DNA from: QHXW01 sp035297145
GTDB lineage: Bacteria; Acidobacteriota; Terriglobia; Bryobacterales; Bryobacteraceae
DNA: 64,000 nucleotides
NCBI GenBank assembly: GCA_035297145.1
Contig: DATGZN010000063.1
Span: 245,851-309,850 of the forward strand
Direction of reading: 5' to 3'
Each line of letters opens with the position of its first letter. Within the stretch, counting starts at the first letter, position 1. The position numbers were made by a program, and so were the translations under genes. The notes under the pieces were generated by a model. That model worked only from the letters and a program-made list of their open reading frames with translations. It was not told where the DNA came from and searched no databases. Below, piece by piece: positions 16,223 through 25,143 of this stretch.

Positions 16223-18160
16223 TCACATGTAAGGAGGAACTTCAATGCCTAATACACCCAGCGTGCGCTCCAGTTGAGTGCGGAAGAAGTCGGTCATCCA
16301 AAGAAGAAAGACCTTTTTCTCGCGGTCCTGCTCGTGAATGATGGGGTAAAGATGGTAGAAATTGTTGAACGCCTGCGCAAGTTGAAACGCGTACTTGGCG
16401 ACGTGGGCGGGCTCGCCCGCTGTGACGGCCCTTTCGAGTGAAGCGTCCGCCTTCGACGTCGCCAACAGCACTTGCCAGAAGTCTTCAGACTGCAATTGGC
16501 GGCGGAAGGCTTCTTCATTTAGTTCGGCGCGGAAATCCGGTACTTGCTCACCCTTCTCTTCGAGCTTGCGCAGGATGTTGCGGGCGCGCACAGCGGCGTA
16601 TTGCACGTAAGGCCCAGTCTCGCCTTCGAAGCTGAGCGCTTCCTGAAAATCGAAAGCAATCACCGAGGTCCGCGTGTACTTCAGCAAAAAATAGCGCAGG
16701 GCGCCGATGGCGATCTGCGACGCAACTGAGCGCTGTTCTTCCGCCGATGACTCGGGATGGCGGGAGGCAACTTCTTCCAGTGCGCTCTCGATGAGCTTGT
16801 CGATGAGATCGTCGGCTTTTACGCCGAGGCCCTTGCGTCCGGACACTTCGACGTACGGCCGTTTTTGATCCTCTTCGGAGAGAGGAACACCCAGCTCGGC
16901 GCAGCAGCGCGGTGAGAGCGCGACCATTTCGTAGGAGAAGTGAACCGACTGATCGGCCTGATCGTTGAAACCGAGCGCGCGCAGGCCGGCGACGACGACA
17001 TCCTGCAAGTAAGACTGGCGGACGTCGATCACGTTGTAGACGCAGGTGGCATGGCCGAAAAGCGGGATTTGGGGGTTGGGATTTGGGATTTGGTTAGTTG
17101 TCACCCAGAGGTCGTATTCCTCATAGTCGAGCTTTCGATAGAAGAAGTCTTTGTTGAGGAGGCCGAATTTCCAAAGTTGGTAGGCGATGTCTTTGCCAAC
17201 GTAGGTGACGGTGCCATTGGAACGGATAATGACTTTGTCATCTTCAGATCCTTCGGAAAAGGCGGCTGCACGCATGACCCAACAGCCTTGATTTTTCCCT
17301 TCCGCGACGTATTCGATGGCCTTGCGGCTCATGAGCAGTTCGCGGGCCGAATCCCAGAAATGTAGGCGCAGTATTTCGCTTTCACGGGGCAACACATCGT
17401 ATTTCACTCCTAGACGAAGCATGGTTTGCAGGTGTGCCCTAACTATTGCGTTGGAGACAATCTCGGCGATCTGACTTGTGCCACCGACTCCTTGCTCGAT
17501 GGAGTGCAATGCATCCTTCCGTAACTGAAGAGTTTCGGGGTGCTTCTCATAGTATGCAGATACGTCGGCGTAGAGATCCCAGCAATAGTAGTCGAACTTG
17601 GGCTCTTTGGCCTTGGCCTCGACATCCTGGGGCTGCATCCCCTGTCTTTGGAACCCGACCACCACGTCCGCCACCTGCACGCCCGTGTTGTCGATATAGT
17701 TTTGAACTTCCACCCGCTTGCCGCGAGCTCGCAGCATGCGCACGAACGTATCGCCCAGCGTGGCGTTACGGAGATGGCCAATGTGCGCAGCTTTGTTGGG
17801 ATTGATGTTGGTGTGTTCGACGATGATCTTTTCGTTGGACGCAGCATCGGGCTCTTTCACCGGGCGCAGTAGGGCCATGCCATATCGAGCGCGATCGAAG
17901 CGCGCATTGATGTAGCCGTTGCCGGCCACTTCGAGCGCCACGACGCCGTCGATCGCGCCAATCTCGGCCGTCAGCTCAGCAGCGATTTTCTTCGGCGGCT
18001 GCCTTAGTTGCTTGGCGAGTTGGAACGCAACGGGAAGCGCCAGTTCGCCGAAATCCGGCTGCTTGGGCTGCTCGATGGCGATCGGCAGATCGACGCCGTA
18101 TCTTGCTTTAATGTGGTTCTGAAAGGCTTCCTGAACCCGTTTTTCCAGTATGTGAAACAC
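16223..18160 (-). CDS. argS: Arginyl-tRNA synthetase
   Basis: A 645-residue class I synthetase that charges tRNA-Arg. The N-terminal Add1 domain is followed by the HIGH motif in NINPNKAAHIGHLRNATLGD. The catalytic Rossmann fold continues through YNVIDVRQSYLQ and a degenerate KMSKS equivalent EVSGRKGLGVKADDL. The C-terminal DALR anticodon-binding domain ends GIEVPPYM. Oddly, residues about 356-366 (NQIPNPNPQIP) are encoded by a 31-bp simple repeat that recurs identically at 20143-20173, so this stretch looks like a repeat inserted in frame in a surface loop. The gene stands 42 bp upstream of acnA on the same strand. Confidence 0.96.
   Translation of the reverse strand: MFHILEKRVQEAFQNHIKARYGVDLPIAIEQPKQPDFGELALPVAFQLAKQLRQPPKKIAAELTAEIGAIDGVVALEVAGNGYINARFDRARYGMALLRPVKEPDAASNEKIIVEHTNINPNKAAHIGHLRNATLGDTFVRMLRARGKRVEVQNYIDNTGVQVADVVVGFQRQGMQPQDVEAKAKEPKFDYYCWDLYADVSAYYEKHPETLQLRKDALHSIEQGVGGTSQIAEIVSNAIVRAHLQTMLRLGVKYDVLPRESEILRLHFWDSARELLMSRKAIEYVAEGKNQGCWVMRAAAFSEGSEDDKVIIRSNGTVTYVGKDIAYQLWKFGLLNKDFFYRKLDYEEYDLWVTTNQIPNPNPQIPLFGHATCVYNVIDVRQSYLQDVVVAGLRALGFNDQADQSVHFSYEMVALSPRCCAELGVPLSEEDQKRPYVEVSGRKGLGVKADDLIDKLIESALEEVASRHPESSAEEQRSVASQIAIGALRYFLLKYTRTSVIAFDFQEALSFEGETGPYVQYAAVRARNILRKLEEKGEQVPDFRAELNEEAFRRQLQSEDFWQVLLATSKADASLERAVTAGEPAHVAKYAFQLAQAFNNFYHLYPIIHEQDREKKVFLLWMTDFFRTQLERTLGVLGIEVPPYM
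17065..17095. repeat. 31-bp dispersed repeat, copy 1 (inside argS)
   Basis: The sequence is built of GGATTTGG-like units (GGATTTGGGGGTTGGGATTT and so on). It is identical over all 31 bases to 20143-20173. Read on the minus strand it encodes an Asn/Pro/Gln-rich stretch of ArgS. Confidence 0.8.
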
Positions 18161-18219
18161 GAACTTCCGAGTATAACAACGGCGGCCGGGGCGCTATTTG
18201 GGATGGCGACAGATTGCGC

Positions 18220-19326
18220 TCAAAACAATCGGCCTTTCTTCTTTTTCGGCGCAGATCCGAGCGTACGATCAATGGCGTTGAGAGCGATAGGGGCCATCAC
18301 GCGGTAACCCTTCGGGTTGGGATGGAGCCCGTCGTCGGCGAGATCGGCTTGCAGGAAACCGGCGGAATCGACCAGGGAGGAATAGTAATCCGCGTACTGG
18401 TAGCCACGCTGCGAACAAAACTGCTTCAGCCAGTTGTTCAGGGTCAGGATGGTTGCGGGCGGCCGCTGGCTCGTTCTGGCATATTGCGGATTCACGTTTT
18501 TGTGATAATCGCTCACCGGAAGAATAGAGGCGAATAGCGGCCGGATTTGATGAGAAACAGCCAGATCCGCAATCATCATGAGGTTGTTTTCGATGGTCCT
18601 TATCGGCACGCCGCGCGCAATGTCGTTGGTGCCGGCCAGAATGAGCACAGCCTCGGGTCTTAGGTTAATCACGTCGGCCGTCATGCGCCCCAACATCTCG
18701 CCGGTAATCTGGCCGCTGATACCGCGATTGACGAAGTCGCGCCCGGAGAAATACTCCATCAAGCGCCAACCATCGGTAATCGAATCACCCAGGAACACCA
18801 CGCGGGGCGTTTGCCCCGAGGGCGGACCCAGCCGTGAATCCTCTTCGGCATAGCGTGTGAGATTGTCGCGATCGGAATTGCGTCCCTGTCCGTCTTTCTG
18901 CTCAAGCAACGCCTGGAAACTCGCGTCCATACGATTCATGGCATCGCGCAGTTCCCCTATCTGCTTCACTGCCGTGTCGGCAAACGGATACTGTTTGGGC
19001 AGGGCGTCGGAAAGCGCCAGGTACGCCCGTACATTCGCCATCAGAGCATAAACCTGGCTGGAGTTTTGCGCCGAACCGGCTTCGATATTTACAAGGGCCT
19101 GCCGGACGTTTTCGGCAAGCGGCGCGGCGGCTCGGGACATGCCGGGCGTTGCCAGCATGGTGGATTCCATCAACTGCGAAATACGTTTCAGCAAAGCAAG
19201 CGCGTCGTTATTGGAAAGCAGCGCGCTCGCTGATGGCTGCGCCGGGTTCGGAGTTGCCTGTTGAGTTTGCGGAGAAAGCGCCCGCGCCGCCAGCAAAAGG
19301 GCGCCGAGTGCTGCTACACGCTTCAT
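18220..19326 (-). CDS. SGNH/GDSL-family hydrolase with signal peptide
   Basis: A 368-residue exported protein. A signal peptide (MKRVAALGALLLAARALS) is followed by about 150 residues without clear similarity and then an SGNH hydrolase domain. All blocks are visible: VVFLGDSITDGW (block I, Ser), GISGQITGEML (block II, Gly), LILAGTNDIARG (block III, Asn) and DGLHPNPKGYRVM (block V, Asp and His). The domain resembles platelet-activating-factor acetylhydrolase-like esterases that act on glycans or lipids. Its ATG overlaps the stop of the upstream DUF3108 gene (ATGA), so the two are translationally coupled. The N-terminal extension is unusual and may be a binding or helical domain. Confidence 0.85.
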   Translation of the reverse strand: MKRVAALGALLLAARALSPQTQQATPNPAQPSASALLSNNDALALLKRISQLMESTMLATPGMSRAAAPLAENVRQALVNIEAGSAQNSSQVYALMANVRAYLALSDALPKQYPFADTAVKQIGELRDAMNRMDASFQALLEQKDGQGRNSDRDNLTRYAEEDSRLGPPSGQTPRVVFLGDSITDGWRLMEYFSGRDFVNRGISGQITGEMLGRMTADVINLRPEAVLILAGTNDIARGVPIRTIENNLMMIADLAVSHQIRPLFASILPVSDYHKNVNPQYARTSQRPPATILTLNNWLKQFCSQRGYQYADYYSSLVDSAGFLQADLADDGLHPNPKGYRVMAPIALNAIDRTLGSAPKKKKGRLF

Positions 19327-20111
19327 GTTTTTTCTTCTTTCTCCAGTTGAAAAGTAATAGTTCCAATGGTGAATTGCAGCCGCACCTGAATGCGGACGGG
19401 AAGCTTCCGGGCATCGTCGGTGAGCCATACATACAGATGCCCGGGCCTGCGGTAGAGCATTCCATTGAACAGGAATGCCTCGTAGCGGACCGTCTGGAAT
19501 ATTCCCGCGGGCACTTTGATCTGTTCTCGCTGTTGCGCTTCCACCTTTGCCGAAACTGTCTTTTTGCCGTCGCTCACCGGAACCTCGATGGATCGTCCCG
19601 GCTCGAAATTCCGTGTTCTCAGAAAAAATAAACCGCCGATGACATCGTGCACGCAAGCCGGAATGTCGGTCTCCAGTGTGAGCGCACTGTGCTTGATGAG
19701 GTCGCGCTCGAGATAGTTTGCCTTCCTGGCCGCCGGGTCGAAGTGCACCACTGTTTCGCGCTGCCGGCCGCCCTCGTGTGCCTGGAGGTGGGTATTCTGG
19801 ACGCAGAAGTCGCCGTTCAAGTCCGCCGCGTAGTCGTCATTGACCCTGTAGAGCTTGGAAACCAGCCCGGCCGATTCCAGATGCAGGCTAACCTGCCATC
19901 CGGGCCGTGAGGCTTGGGAAGACTCAGTCCAGATTAGCTTCGCTTTGCCGGCCTCGACCAGACGCCATTCCACGTTATAGAGAAGCACCTGCTTTGCGGG
20001 GAGAGGACCGGCCGTCTGCGCTTGGGCGGAAGCCTGCGGGGGCTGAGCTGGAACACTCAATAGAGCCGCCAACACCAGCACAGGCCGGGTACCAATCCGA
20101 GATCCAGGCAT
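19323..20111 (-). CDS. DUF3108 family exported protein
   Basis: A 262-residue protein with an N-terminal signal (TRPVLVLAALLSVPAQPP) and the DUF3108 layout: YNVEWRLVEAGKAKLIW near the start and VPAGIFQTVRYEAF, then VWLTDDARKLPVRIQVRLQF towards the end. The family is predicted to form a periplasmic beta-structure; no activity is established. The stop overlaps the start of the SGNH hydrolase by 4 bp, a coupling that suggests a joint envelope function. Confidence 0.75.
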   Translation of the reverse strand: MPGSRIGTRPVLVLAALLSVPAQPPQASAQAQTAGPLPAKQVLLYNVEWRLVEAGKAKLIWTESSQASRPGWQVSLHLESAGLVSKLYRVNDDYAADLNGDFCVQNTHLQAHEGGRQRETVVHFDPAARKANYLERDLIKHSALTLETDIPACVHDVIGGLFFLRTRNFEPGRSIEVPVSDGKKTVSAKVEAQQREQIKVPAGIFQTVRYEAFLFNGMLYRRPGHLYVWLTDDARKLPVRIQVRLQFTIGTITFQLEKEEKT

Positions 20112-20142
20112 GAATTCGACAGTTTACCGCAGTGATGGGATT

Positions 20143-20173
20143 GGATTTGGGGGTTGGGATTTGGGATTTGGTT
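20143..20173. repeat. 31-bp dispersed repeat, copy 2 (intergenic, upstream of purQ)
   Basis: Identical to the copy inside argS at 17065-17095 and in the same orientation. Here it lies in the gap between the divergent DUF3108 and purQ genes, about 90 bp before the purQ start, where it could affect the 5' leader. Confidence 0.8.
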
Positions 20174-20263
20174 TGCAGAGAGCACGGCTCGGATGTTTTT
20201 TCCGGCGGGCGCGGCCGCTTATTTGTTAAAATTAAGTTTCATCTCCCCCCAAACGTCAGGACT

Positions 20264-20932
20264 ATGAAATTTGGTGTCGTTGTCTTCCCCGGAAGCAATT
20301 GCGATCACGATGCCTGGTATGCGGTCCGTGAGAATTTGGGTCAGGAAGCGGAATTCATCTGGCACGATTCCGACCAGCTGGGAGATGTAGACGGGGTCGT
20401 CCTGCCTGGCGGATTCGCTTATGGCGATTACCTGCGCTGTGGAGCGATCGCCAAGTTCTCACCAGTGATGCAGGCTGTGAAGCGCTTCGCCGCTGATGGC
20501 GGTCTGGTACTGGGCATCTGCAACGGGTTTCAGATTCTGGTGGAGGCCGGGCTTTTGCCGGGCGCGCTGGTGCGCAACGCGGGTCTCAAGTTCGTGTGCC
20601 GCGAAGTACGGCTCCGTACTGAAACCATCGACTCGCCCTTCACCGCGGCAGCCCGTCCAGGGCAGGTGCTGCGGGTGCCAATTGCCCATGGCGAAGGCTG
20701 TTATGTCGCCGACGAGCGCACTCTGGACGAGCTTGAAGCCGAGAATCGTGTGATCTTTCGCTATCTCGGTAACCCCAATGGATCGGCACGCGATATCGCG
20801 GGTGTGCTGAATCCGAGGCGCAACGTGATGGGAATGATGCCGCATCCCGAGCGGGCGTCGGATCCGCTCATGGGGTCAACCGACGGCCTGCTGATATTCC
20901 GTTCCATGGTTTCCGCCCTCGCGCACGCATGA
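20264..20932 (+). CDS. purQ: Phosphoribosylformylglycinamidine synthase, glutaminase subunit
   Basis: PurQ releases ammonia from glutamine for the PurL subunit in step 4 of purine synthesis. The 222-residue protein has the class I glutamine amidotransferase triad: the Cys in GLVLGICNGFQILVEAGLLP and the His/Glu in MMPHPERASDPLMG. The opening MKFGVVVFPGSNCDHDAW is characteristic. The start at 20264 is chosen by this similarity; upstream in-frame codons come from the repeat region. The stop overlaps the purL start (ATGA). It belongs to a purQ-purL-purF operon. The small PurS subunit normally required by this type is not encoded next to it. Confidence 0.97.
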   Translation: MKFGVVVFPGSNCDHDAWYAVRENLGQEAEFIWHDSDQLGDVDGVVLPGGFAYGDYLRCGAIAKFSPVMQAVKRFAADGGLVLGICNGFQILVEAGLLPGALVRNAGLKFVCREVRLRTETIDSPFTAAARPGQVLRVPIAHGEGCYVADERTLDELEAENRVIFRYLGNPNGSARDIAGVLNPRRNVMGMMPHPERASDPLMGSTDGLLIFRSMVSALAHA

Positions 20933-23148
20933 CTACTCTCTCACCGGAGCTGATCGCTACACATCAGTTGACGGAGGCGGAGTACAACAAAATCGTTCAG
21001 ATTTTGGGCCGTGAGCCCAGCTACACGGAGCTGGGAATTTTCAGCGTGATGTGGAGCGAGCACTGCTCCTACAAAAGCTCGCGGCTACACCTGAAGAAAC
21101 TCCCCACTCGCGGACGATACGTGGTGCAAGGCCCCGGCGAAAATGCGGGCATTGTGGATATCGGCGGCGGCTATGTCGCCGCGTTCAAGATCGAGTCGCA
21201 TAACCATCCCAGCTTCATCGAGCCGTTCCAGGGCGCTGCTACGGGCGTCGGTGGCATCTTGCGCGACATTTTCACGATGGGCGCGCGTCCCATTGCGGTG
21301 ATGGATGCGCTTCGCTTCGGGCCTCTGGATGACCCTGTGAACGGCGCTCGCAACCGGCGCATCCTCGAGGGAGTGGTATCGGGGATCGCGCATTACGGCA
21401 ACTGTTTCGGCGTACCGACGGTGGGCGGAGAGTGCGTCTTCGAAGCCTGCTACAACGGCAATCCTCTGGTGAACGTCTTCGCCCTGGGGGTCGCCAAGAG
21501 CGACGAGATCTTCTACGCCAAGGCGGCTGGCCTCGGCAATCCGGTGATCTATGTCGGCGCCAAGACCGGGCGCGACGGCATTCATGGCGCCTCCATGGCG
21601 TCCGCCGAGTTCACCGAGGAATCCAAGCAGAAGCGGACCAACGTGCAAGTGGGCGATCCGTTTTTGGAGAAGCTGCTACTCGAAGCTTGTCTCGAAGCGA
21701 TGCAAACCGGCGCCATCGTAGGCATTCAGGACATGGGTGCGGCGGGGCTGACTTGTTCGACGTGCGAGATGGGCAGCCGCGGTGGAACGGGCATCGAGAT
21801 CGAGCTGGATCGCGTGCCGCAGCGCGAAACCGGAATGACCGCCTACGAGATCATGCTCTCGGAATCACAAGAGCGTATGTTGCTGGTGGCGGAAAAAGGC
21901 CGCGAAGAGGAAGTTTTCCAGGTATTCCGAAAGTGGGGCCTCGATGCCGTAACCGTTGGGCAAGTCACCGGGGATGGCCTCCTGCGCGTGCGGCATCACG
22001 GCGATATCGTCGCCGAGATTCCGAATCAGCCCTTAGCCGATAGCGCCCCGCTGTACGATCGCCCGCATACGCAGCCATTGCGCACGGCTCCCATGGAAGC
22101 GCCGGCCTTCTCCAGCGACAATCTCACGCGCGATCTGGAAACGCTGCTGGCGTCCGGCGACATCTGCTCCAAGCGCTGGATCTGGCAGCAATACGACTAC
22201 CAAGTGCGCACCAACACACTAGCCGGCCCGGCGGTAGCGGATGCCGCGATCCTGCGTGTTAAGGAAACCGGTGCGGCGCTCGCCATGGCGCTCGACGGCA
22301 ATGCGCGCTACTGCTACCTCGCTCCACGCGAAGGAACAAAGCTCATGGTCGCCGAGTGTTGCCGGAATCTGGCGGTGGTGGGCGCCGAACCGGTGGGTGC
22401 GACCAATAATCTGAATTTCGGTAATCCCGAACGGCCGGAGATCATGGCGCAGTTGGTGGAATCCATCGAGGGGATGGCGGACGCCTGCCGTTTTTTCGAC
22501 GTGCCAATTACCGGCGGCAATGTCAGCCTCTATAACGAAACTCTTGGGGAAGGCATCTGGCCTACGCCGGTCGTAGGCGTTGTGGGATTGCTGAAAACCG
22601 GCGCACCGGTTGGTGTTCATTTCCGCCAGACAGGCCGTTCCGTGATGTTGGTAGGCGGATTGGGCGAGTGCGATCCCGTGCGGTTCGGTGGAACGCAATA
22701 CGCCAAGGCCGTGCTGCGCGAACTCTGGGGGCTGCCACCGGCGCTCGATTTGGATTACGAGAAGCGCGTGCAATCAGCGGTGCGCGAGATGGTTCAGGCG
22801 GGACTCTCGGAATCGGCGCATGATTTGAGCGACGGCGGGTTCGCGGTGGCGCTAGCCGAATGCTCGTTCGGTCCGGCAAGCGTGGGCGCGGAGATCGAGC
22901 TGGCGTCCGCTTTGCAGCCGGAGCTGCTGCTCTTCCATGAAGGGCCCTCGCGCGTACTCATCTCGACGGCAGAGCCGGAGCGCGTGGCTGAGATCGCAGC
23001 TCGATACCGAGTGGAGGCTCCGCGCATTGGCGTGACAACCGAAGGGCGCATCGTTATTCGCAATCGCGGCGCGGCGCTGATCCAGGCAAGCGTCGATGCA
23101 CTACGCAAAATCTTCGAAGGGGGACTCGAAAGCAAACTGCGAGCGTGA
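20929..23148 (+). CDS. purL: Phosphoribosylformylglycinamidine synthase, synthetase subunit
   Basis: A 739-residue small-type PurL that converts FGAR to FGAM using ATP and ammonia from PurQ. Motifs are SVMWSEHCSYKSSRLHLK near the N-terminus, FKIESHNHPSFIEPFQGAAT, GGILRDIFTMGARPIA, and in the second half ITGGNVSLYNETLGEGIWPT. The length is that of the separate-subunit (PurSLQ) enzyme, not the 1300-residue fused form. It overlaps purQ by 4 bp and is followed 3 bp later by purF, so translation is probably coupled. Confidence 0.97.
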   Translation: MTTLSPELIATHQLTEAEYNKIVQILGREPSYTELGIFSVMWSEHCSYKSSRLHLKKLPTRGRYVVQGPGENAGIVDIGGGYVAAFKIESHNHPSFIEPFQGAATGVGGILRDIFTMGARPIAVMDALRFGPLDDPVNGARNRRILEGVVSGIAHYGNCFGVPTVGGECVFEACYNGNPLVNVFALGVAKSDEIFYAKAAGLGNPVIYVGAKTGRDGIHGASMASAEFTEESKQKRTNVQVGDPFLEKLLLEACLEAMQTGAIVGIQDMGAAGLTCSTCEMGSRGGTGIEIELDRVPQRETGMTAYEIMLSESQERMLLVAEKGREEEVFQVFRKWGLDAVTVGQVTGDGLLRVRHHGDIVAEIPNQPLADSAPLYDRPHTQPLRTAPMEAPAFSSDNLTRDLETLLASGDICSKRWIWQQYDYQVRTNTLAGPAVADAAILRVKETGAALAMALDGNARYCYLAPREGTKLMVAECCRNLAVVGAEPVGATNNLNFGNPERPEIMAQLVESIEGMADACRFFDVPITGGNVSLYNETLGEGIWPTPVVGVVGLLKTGAPVGVHFRQTGRSVMLVGGLGECDPVRFGGTQYAKAVLRELWGLPPALDLDYEKRVQSAVREMVQAGLSESAHDLSDGGFAVALAECSFGPASVGAEIELASALQPELLLFHEGPSRVLISTAEPERVAEIAARYRVEAPRIGVTTEGRIVIRNRGAALIQASVDALRKIFEGGLESKLRA

Positions 23149-23151
23149 CGT

Positions 23152-24567
23152 ATGTTTGATAAATTCCACGAAGAGTGCGGGGTCTTCGCCATTTATGGCC
23201 ATCCGGAAGCGGCCAAGCTGGCGTATTTGGGGCTGTATGCGCTGCAACACCGCGGCCAGGAGAGCGCGGGCATCTGCACCAGCGACGGCGCTGAGGTGCA
23301 CTGCGTCAAGTCCATGGGTCATGTGGCGGAAATCTTTACGCCGGGTGTGATTGAAACGCTACCGGGCGAACAGGCCATTGGCCACACGCGCTATTCAACC
23401 GCCGGCGACACGGCGTTGCTCAACGCGCAGCCATTTTCTGTGTCTTGCAACAAAGGCCGCATCGCTGTCGCCCACAACGGCAACATCACGAATGCCGCGG
23501 AACTACGCCGCGAGCTGGAGCGGCAAGGGTCCATCTTCCAGTCCAATAGCGATACCGAAGTGATCCTGCATTTGGTAGCGCACTCACGCGAGCGCACGCT
23601 TTCGGGTGCGTTACGTGACGCGCTGTTGCAGCTCGATGGCGCTTTTTCGCTAGTATTTCTGGCCGAGGATCGCGTGATCGTGGCGCGCGATCCGCGCGGG
23701 TTCCGGCCGCTGGCCGCCGGACAAATGGAGTTCTCGGGCGGGCGCATTGCGCATGTTTTTGCATCGGAAACCTGCGCCTTCGACCTGATTGGCGCTGTGT
23801 ATTTGAACGAAGTGCAACCCGGTGAGATGGTGATCGTCGGTCCGGAAGGGGTGACGCGCGAGCGCTACGCCCCGGAGCAGCCACGCGCTCAATGCGTCTT
23901 CGAGCACGTGTACTTCTCGCGGCCGGATTCAATCGTGTTCGAGCAGTCGGTGCAGCAGTCGCGCGAGATGCTGGGACGCCTGCTCGCCCTCGAAGCGCCG
24001 GCCGATGCCGATCTCGTGGTGCCGGTGCCCGACTCCGGAGTGGCCGCGGCCATCGGATATGCCGCTGAATCGGGGCTGCCGTTCCGCCACGGCTTGATTC
24101 GCAATCACTACGTTGGCCGCACGTTCATCGAGCCGTCGCAAGTGATCCGCGATTTCGGCGTGAAGCTGAAGCTCAACCCCGTGCGTCATCTGCTGGAGGG
24201 CAAACGCGTGGTTCTAGTGGACGATTCCATCGTGCGCGGAACTACTTCGCGCAAGATCGTCCGCATGGTGCGCCAGGCAGGCGCGCGTGAGGTTCATGTG
24301 CGTGTCTCCTGTCCTCCGACCGTCTCACCGTGTTTTTACGGCGTGGACACCCCTACCAAGAAGGAGTTGATTGGCGCAAACAATACGGTCGAGGAGATCC
24401 GCAAGTTTGTTGAGGCTGATTCGCTTGCTTACCTATCGCTCGCGTCCCTGCGCAAAGCCGTCAACGACGATCGCAAACATGAATACTGCTACGCCTGCTA
24501 CACGGGCGACTATCCTACTGAGCTGGTGAACATCGAAGAACTGATGGCGGCGAAGAAGCGCGGGTAG
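23152..24567 (+). CDS. purF: Amidophosphoribosyltransferase
   Basis: PurF makes phosphoribosylamine from PRPP and glutamine, the first step of purine synthesis. The 471-residue protein opens MFDKFHEECGVFAIYGHPEA; Cys9 would become the N-terminal nucleophile after propeptide removal. The PRPP-binding loop is VVLVDDSIVRGTTSRKIV. The C-terminal YCYACYTGDYP with its CxxC resembles the Bacillus-type enzyme that carries a 4Fe-4S cluster. It is the last gene of the purQLF operon, with 3 bp between purL and purF. Confidence 0.97.
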   Translation: MFDKFHEECGVFAIYGHPEAAKLAYLGLYALQHRGQESAGICTSDGAEVHCVKSMGHVAEIFTPGVIETLPGEQAIGHTRYSTAGDTALLNAQPFSVSCNKGRIAVAHNGNITNAAELRRELERQGSIFQSNSDTEVILHLVAHSRERTLSGALRDALLQLDGAFSLVFLAEDRVIVARDPRGFRPLAAGQMEFSGGRIAHVFASETCAFDLIGAVYLNEVQPGEMVIVGPEGVTRERYAPEQPRAQCVFEHVYFSRPDSIVFEQSVQQSREMLGRLLALEAPADADLVVPVPDSGVAAAIGYAAESGLPFRHGLIRNHYVGRTFIEPSQVIRDFGVKLKLNPVRHLLEGKRVVLVDDSIVRGTTSRKIVRMVRQAGAREVHVRVSCPPTVSPCFYGVDTPTKKELIGANNTVEEIRKFVEADSLAYLSLASLRKAVNDDRKHEYCYACYTGDYPTELVNIEELMAAKKRG

Positions 24568-25089
24568 CTATCCGAGCCGCGACAGAATATCCGACGGAAC
24601 TTCGCTTCGCAATTGTGGATAGTTCTCGATCAGGCGCGCGATATCAAACAGGTCTTGCAACCGTTTGCTCACGCGTTGCTCGCCATCCGATGCCGCCCAG
24701 ATTTTTCCCCTCAGAACGTCCTCCAGTTGAGCCACCGGTAATTTGAGATCCAACACGTCGCGAACAATCGCACGCTCCACAAAGCTCGCGTAGCGAGGAT
24801 CGGTCGGGATCTGCACTCGCAGGCCGGAGCCTAGCGCTGAAACGTTCAGGCTGTGCGGACACCGGCGCACTTCGAATCGCTCCGCAAGCCACCGTTCTGC
24901 GTCCGGAAGCTGCTCAGTCGCGATGACCAGATCTAAATCCAGGCTTACAACTGGTTCCGCATACGCATTCACCGCCTGCCCCCCGATCACGCAATACTTC
25001 ACCTCGTGATCGTGCAGCAGCCCGATCAGTGATTCGAGCAGGTTGGCGTGATCCACGGTGACCGTCTTCCAAAACTCGAGAGCTTGCAT
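24568..25089 (-). CDS. Nucleotidyltransferase-fold protein (AbiEii-like)
   Basis: A 173-residue protein with a nucleotidyltransferase pattern: KYCVIGGQAVNAYAEPVVSL followed by DLDLVIATEQL, in which GG and DxDL form the metal and nucleotide site. The second half has DVLRGKIWAASDGEQRVSKR and LQDLFDIARLIE, as in AbiEii/AbiGii-toxin-like or DUF6036-like proteins. These modify other molecules with nucleotides, and some act in toxin or abortive-infection pairs. No partner (AbiEi or HEPN) gene is adjacent: it is convergent with purF and lies downstream of sodA on the same strand. Function is open. Confidence 0.65.
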   Translation of the reverse strand: MQALEFWKTVTVDHANLLESLIGLLHDHEVKYCVIGGQAVNAYAEPVVSLDLDLVIATEQLPDAERWLAERFEVRRCPHSLNVSALGSGLRVQIPTDPRYASFVERAIVRDVLDLKLPVAQLEDVLRGKIWAASDGEQRVSKRLQDLFDIARLIENYPQLRSEVPSDILSRLG

Positions 25090-25143
25090 ACAATGCTCTC
25101 TTGCGATTGTATCGGACTCGGCGGCTGGACCACGCCTCTCTAC

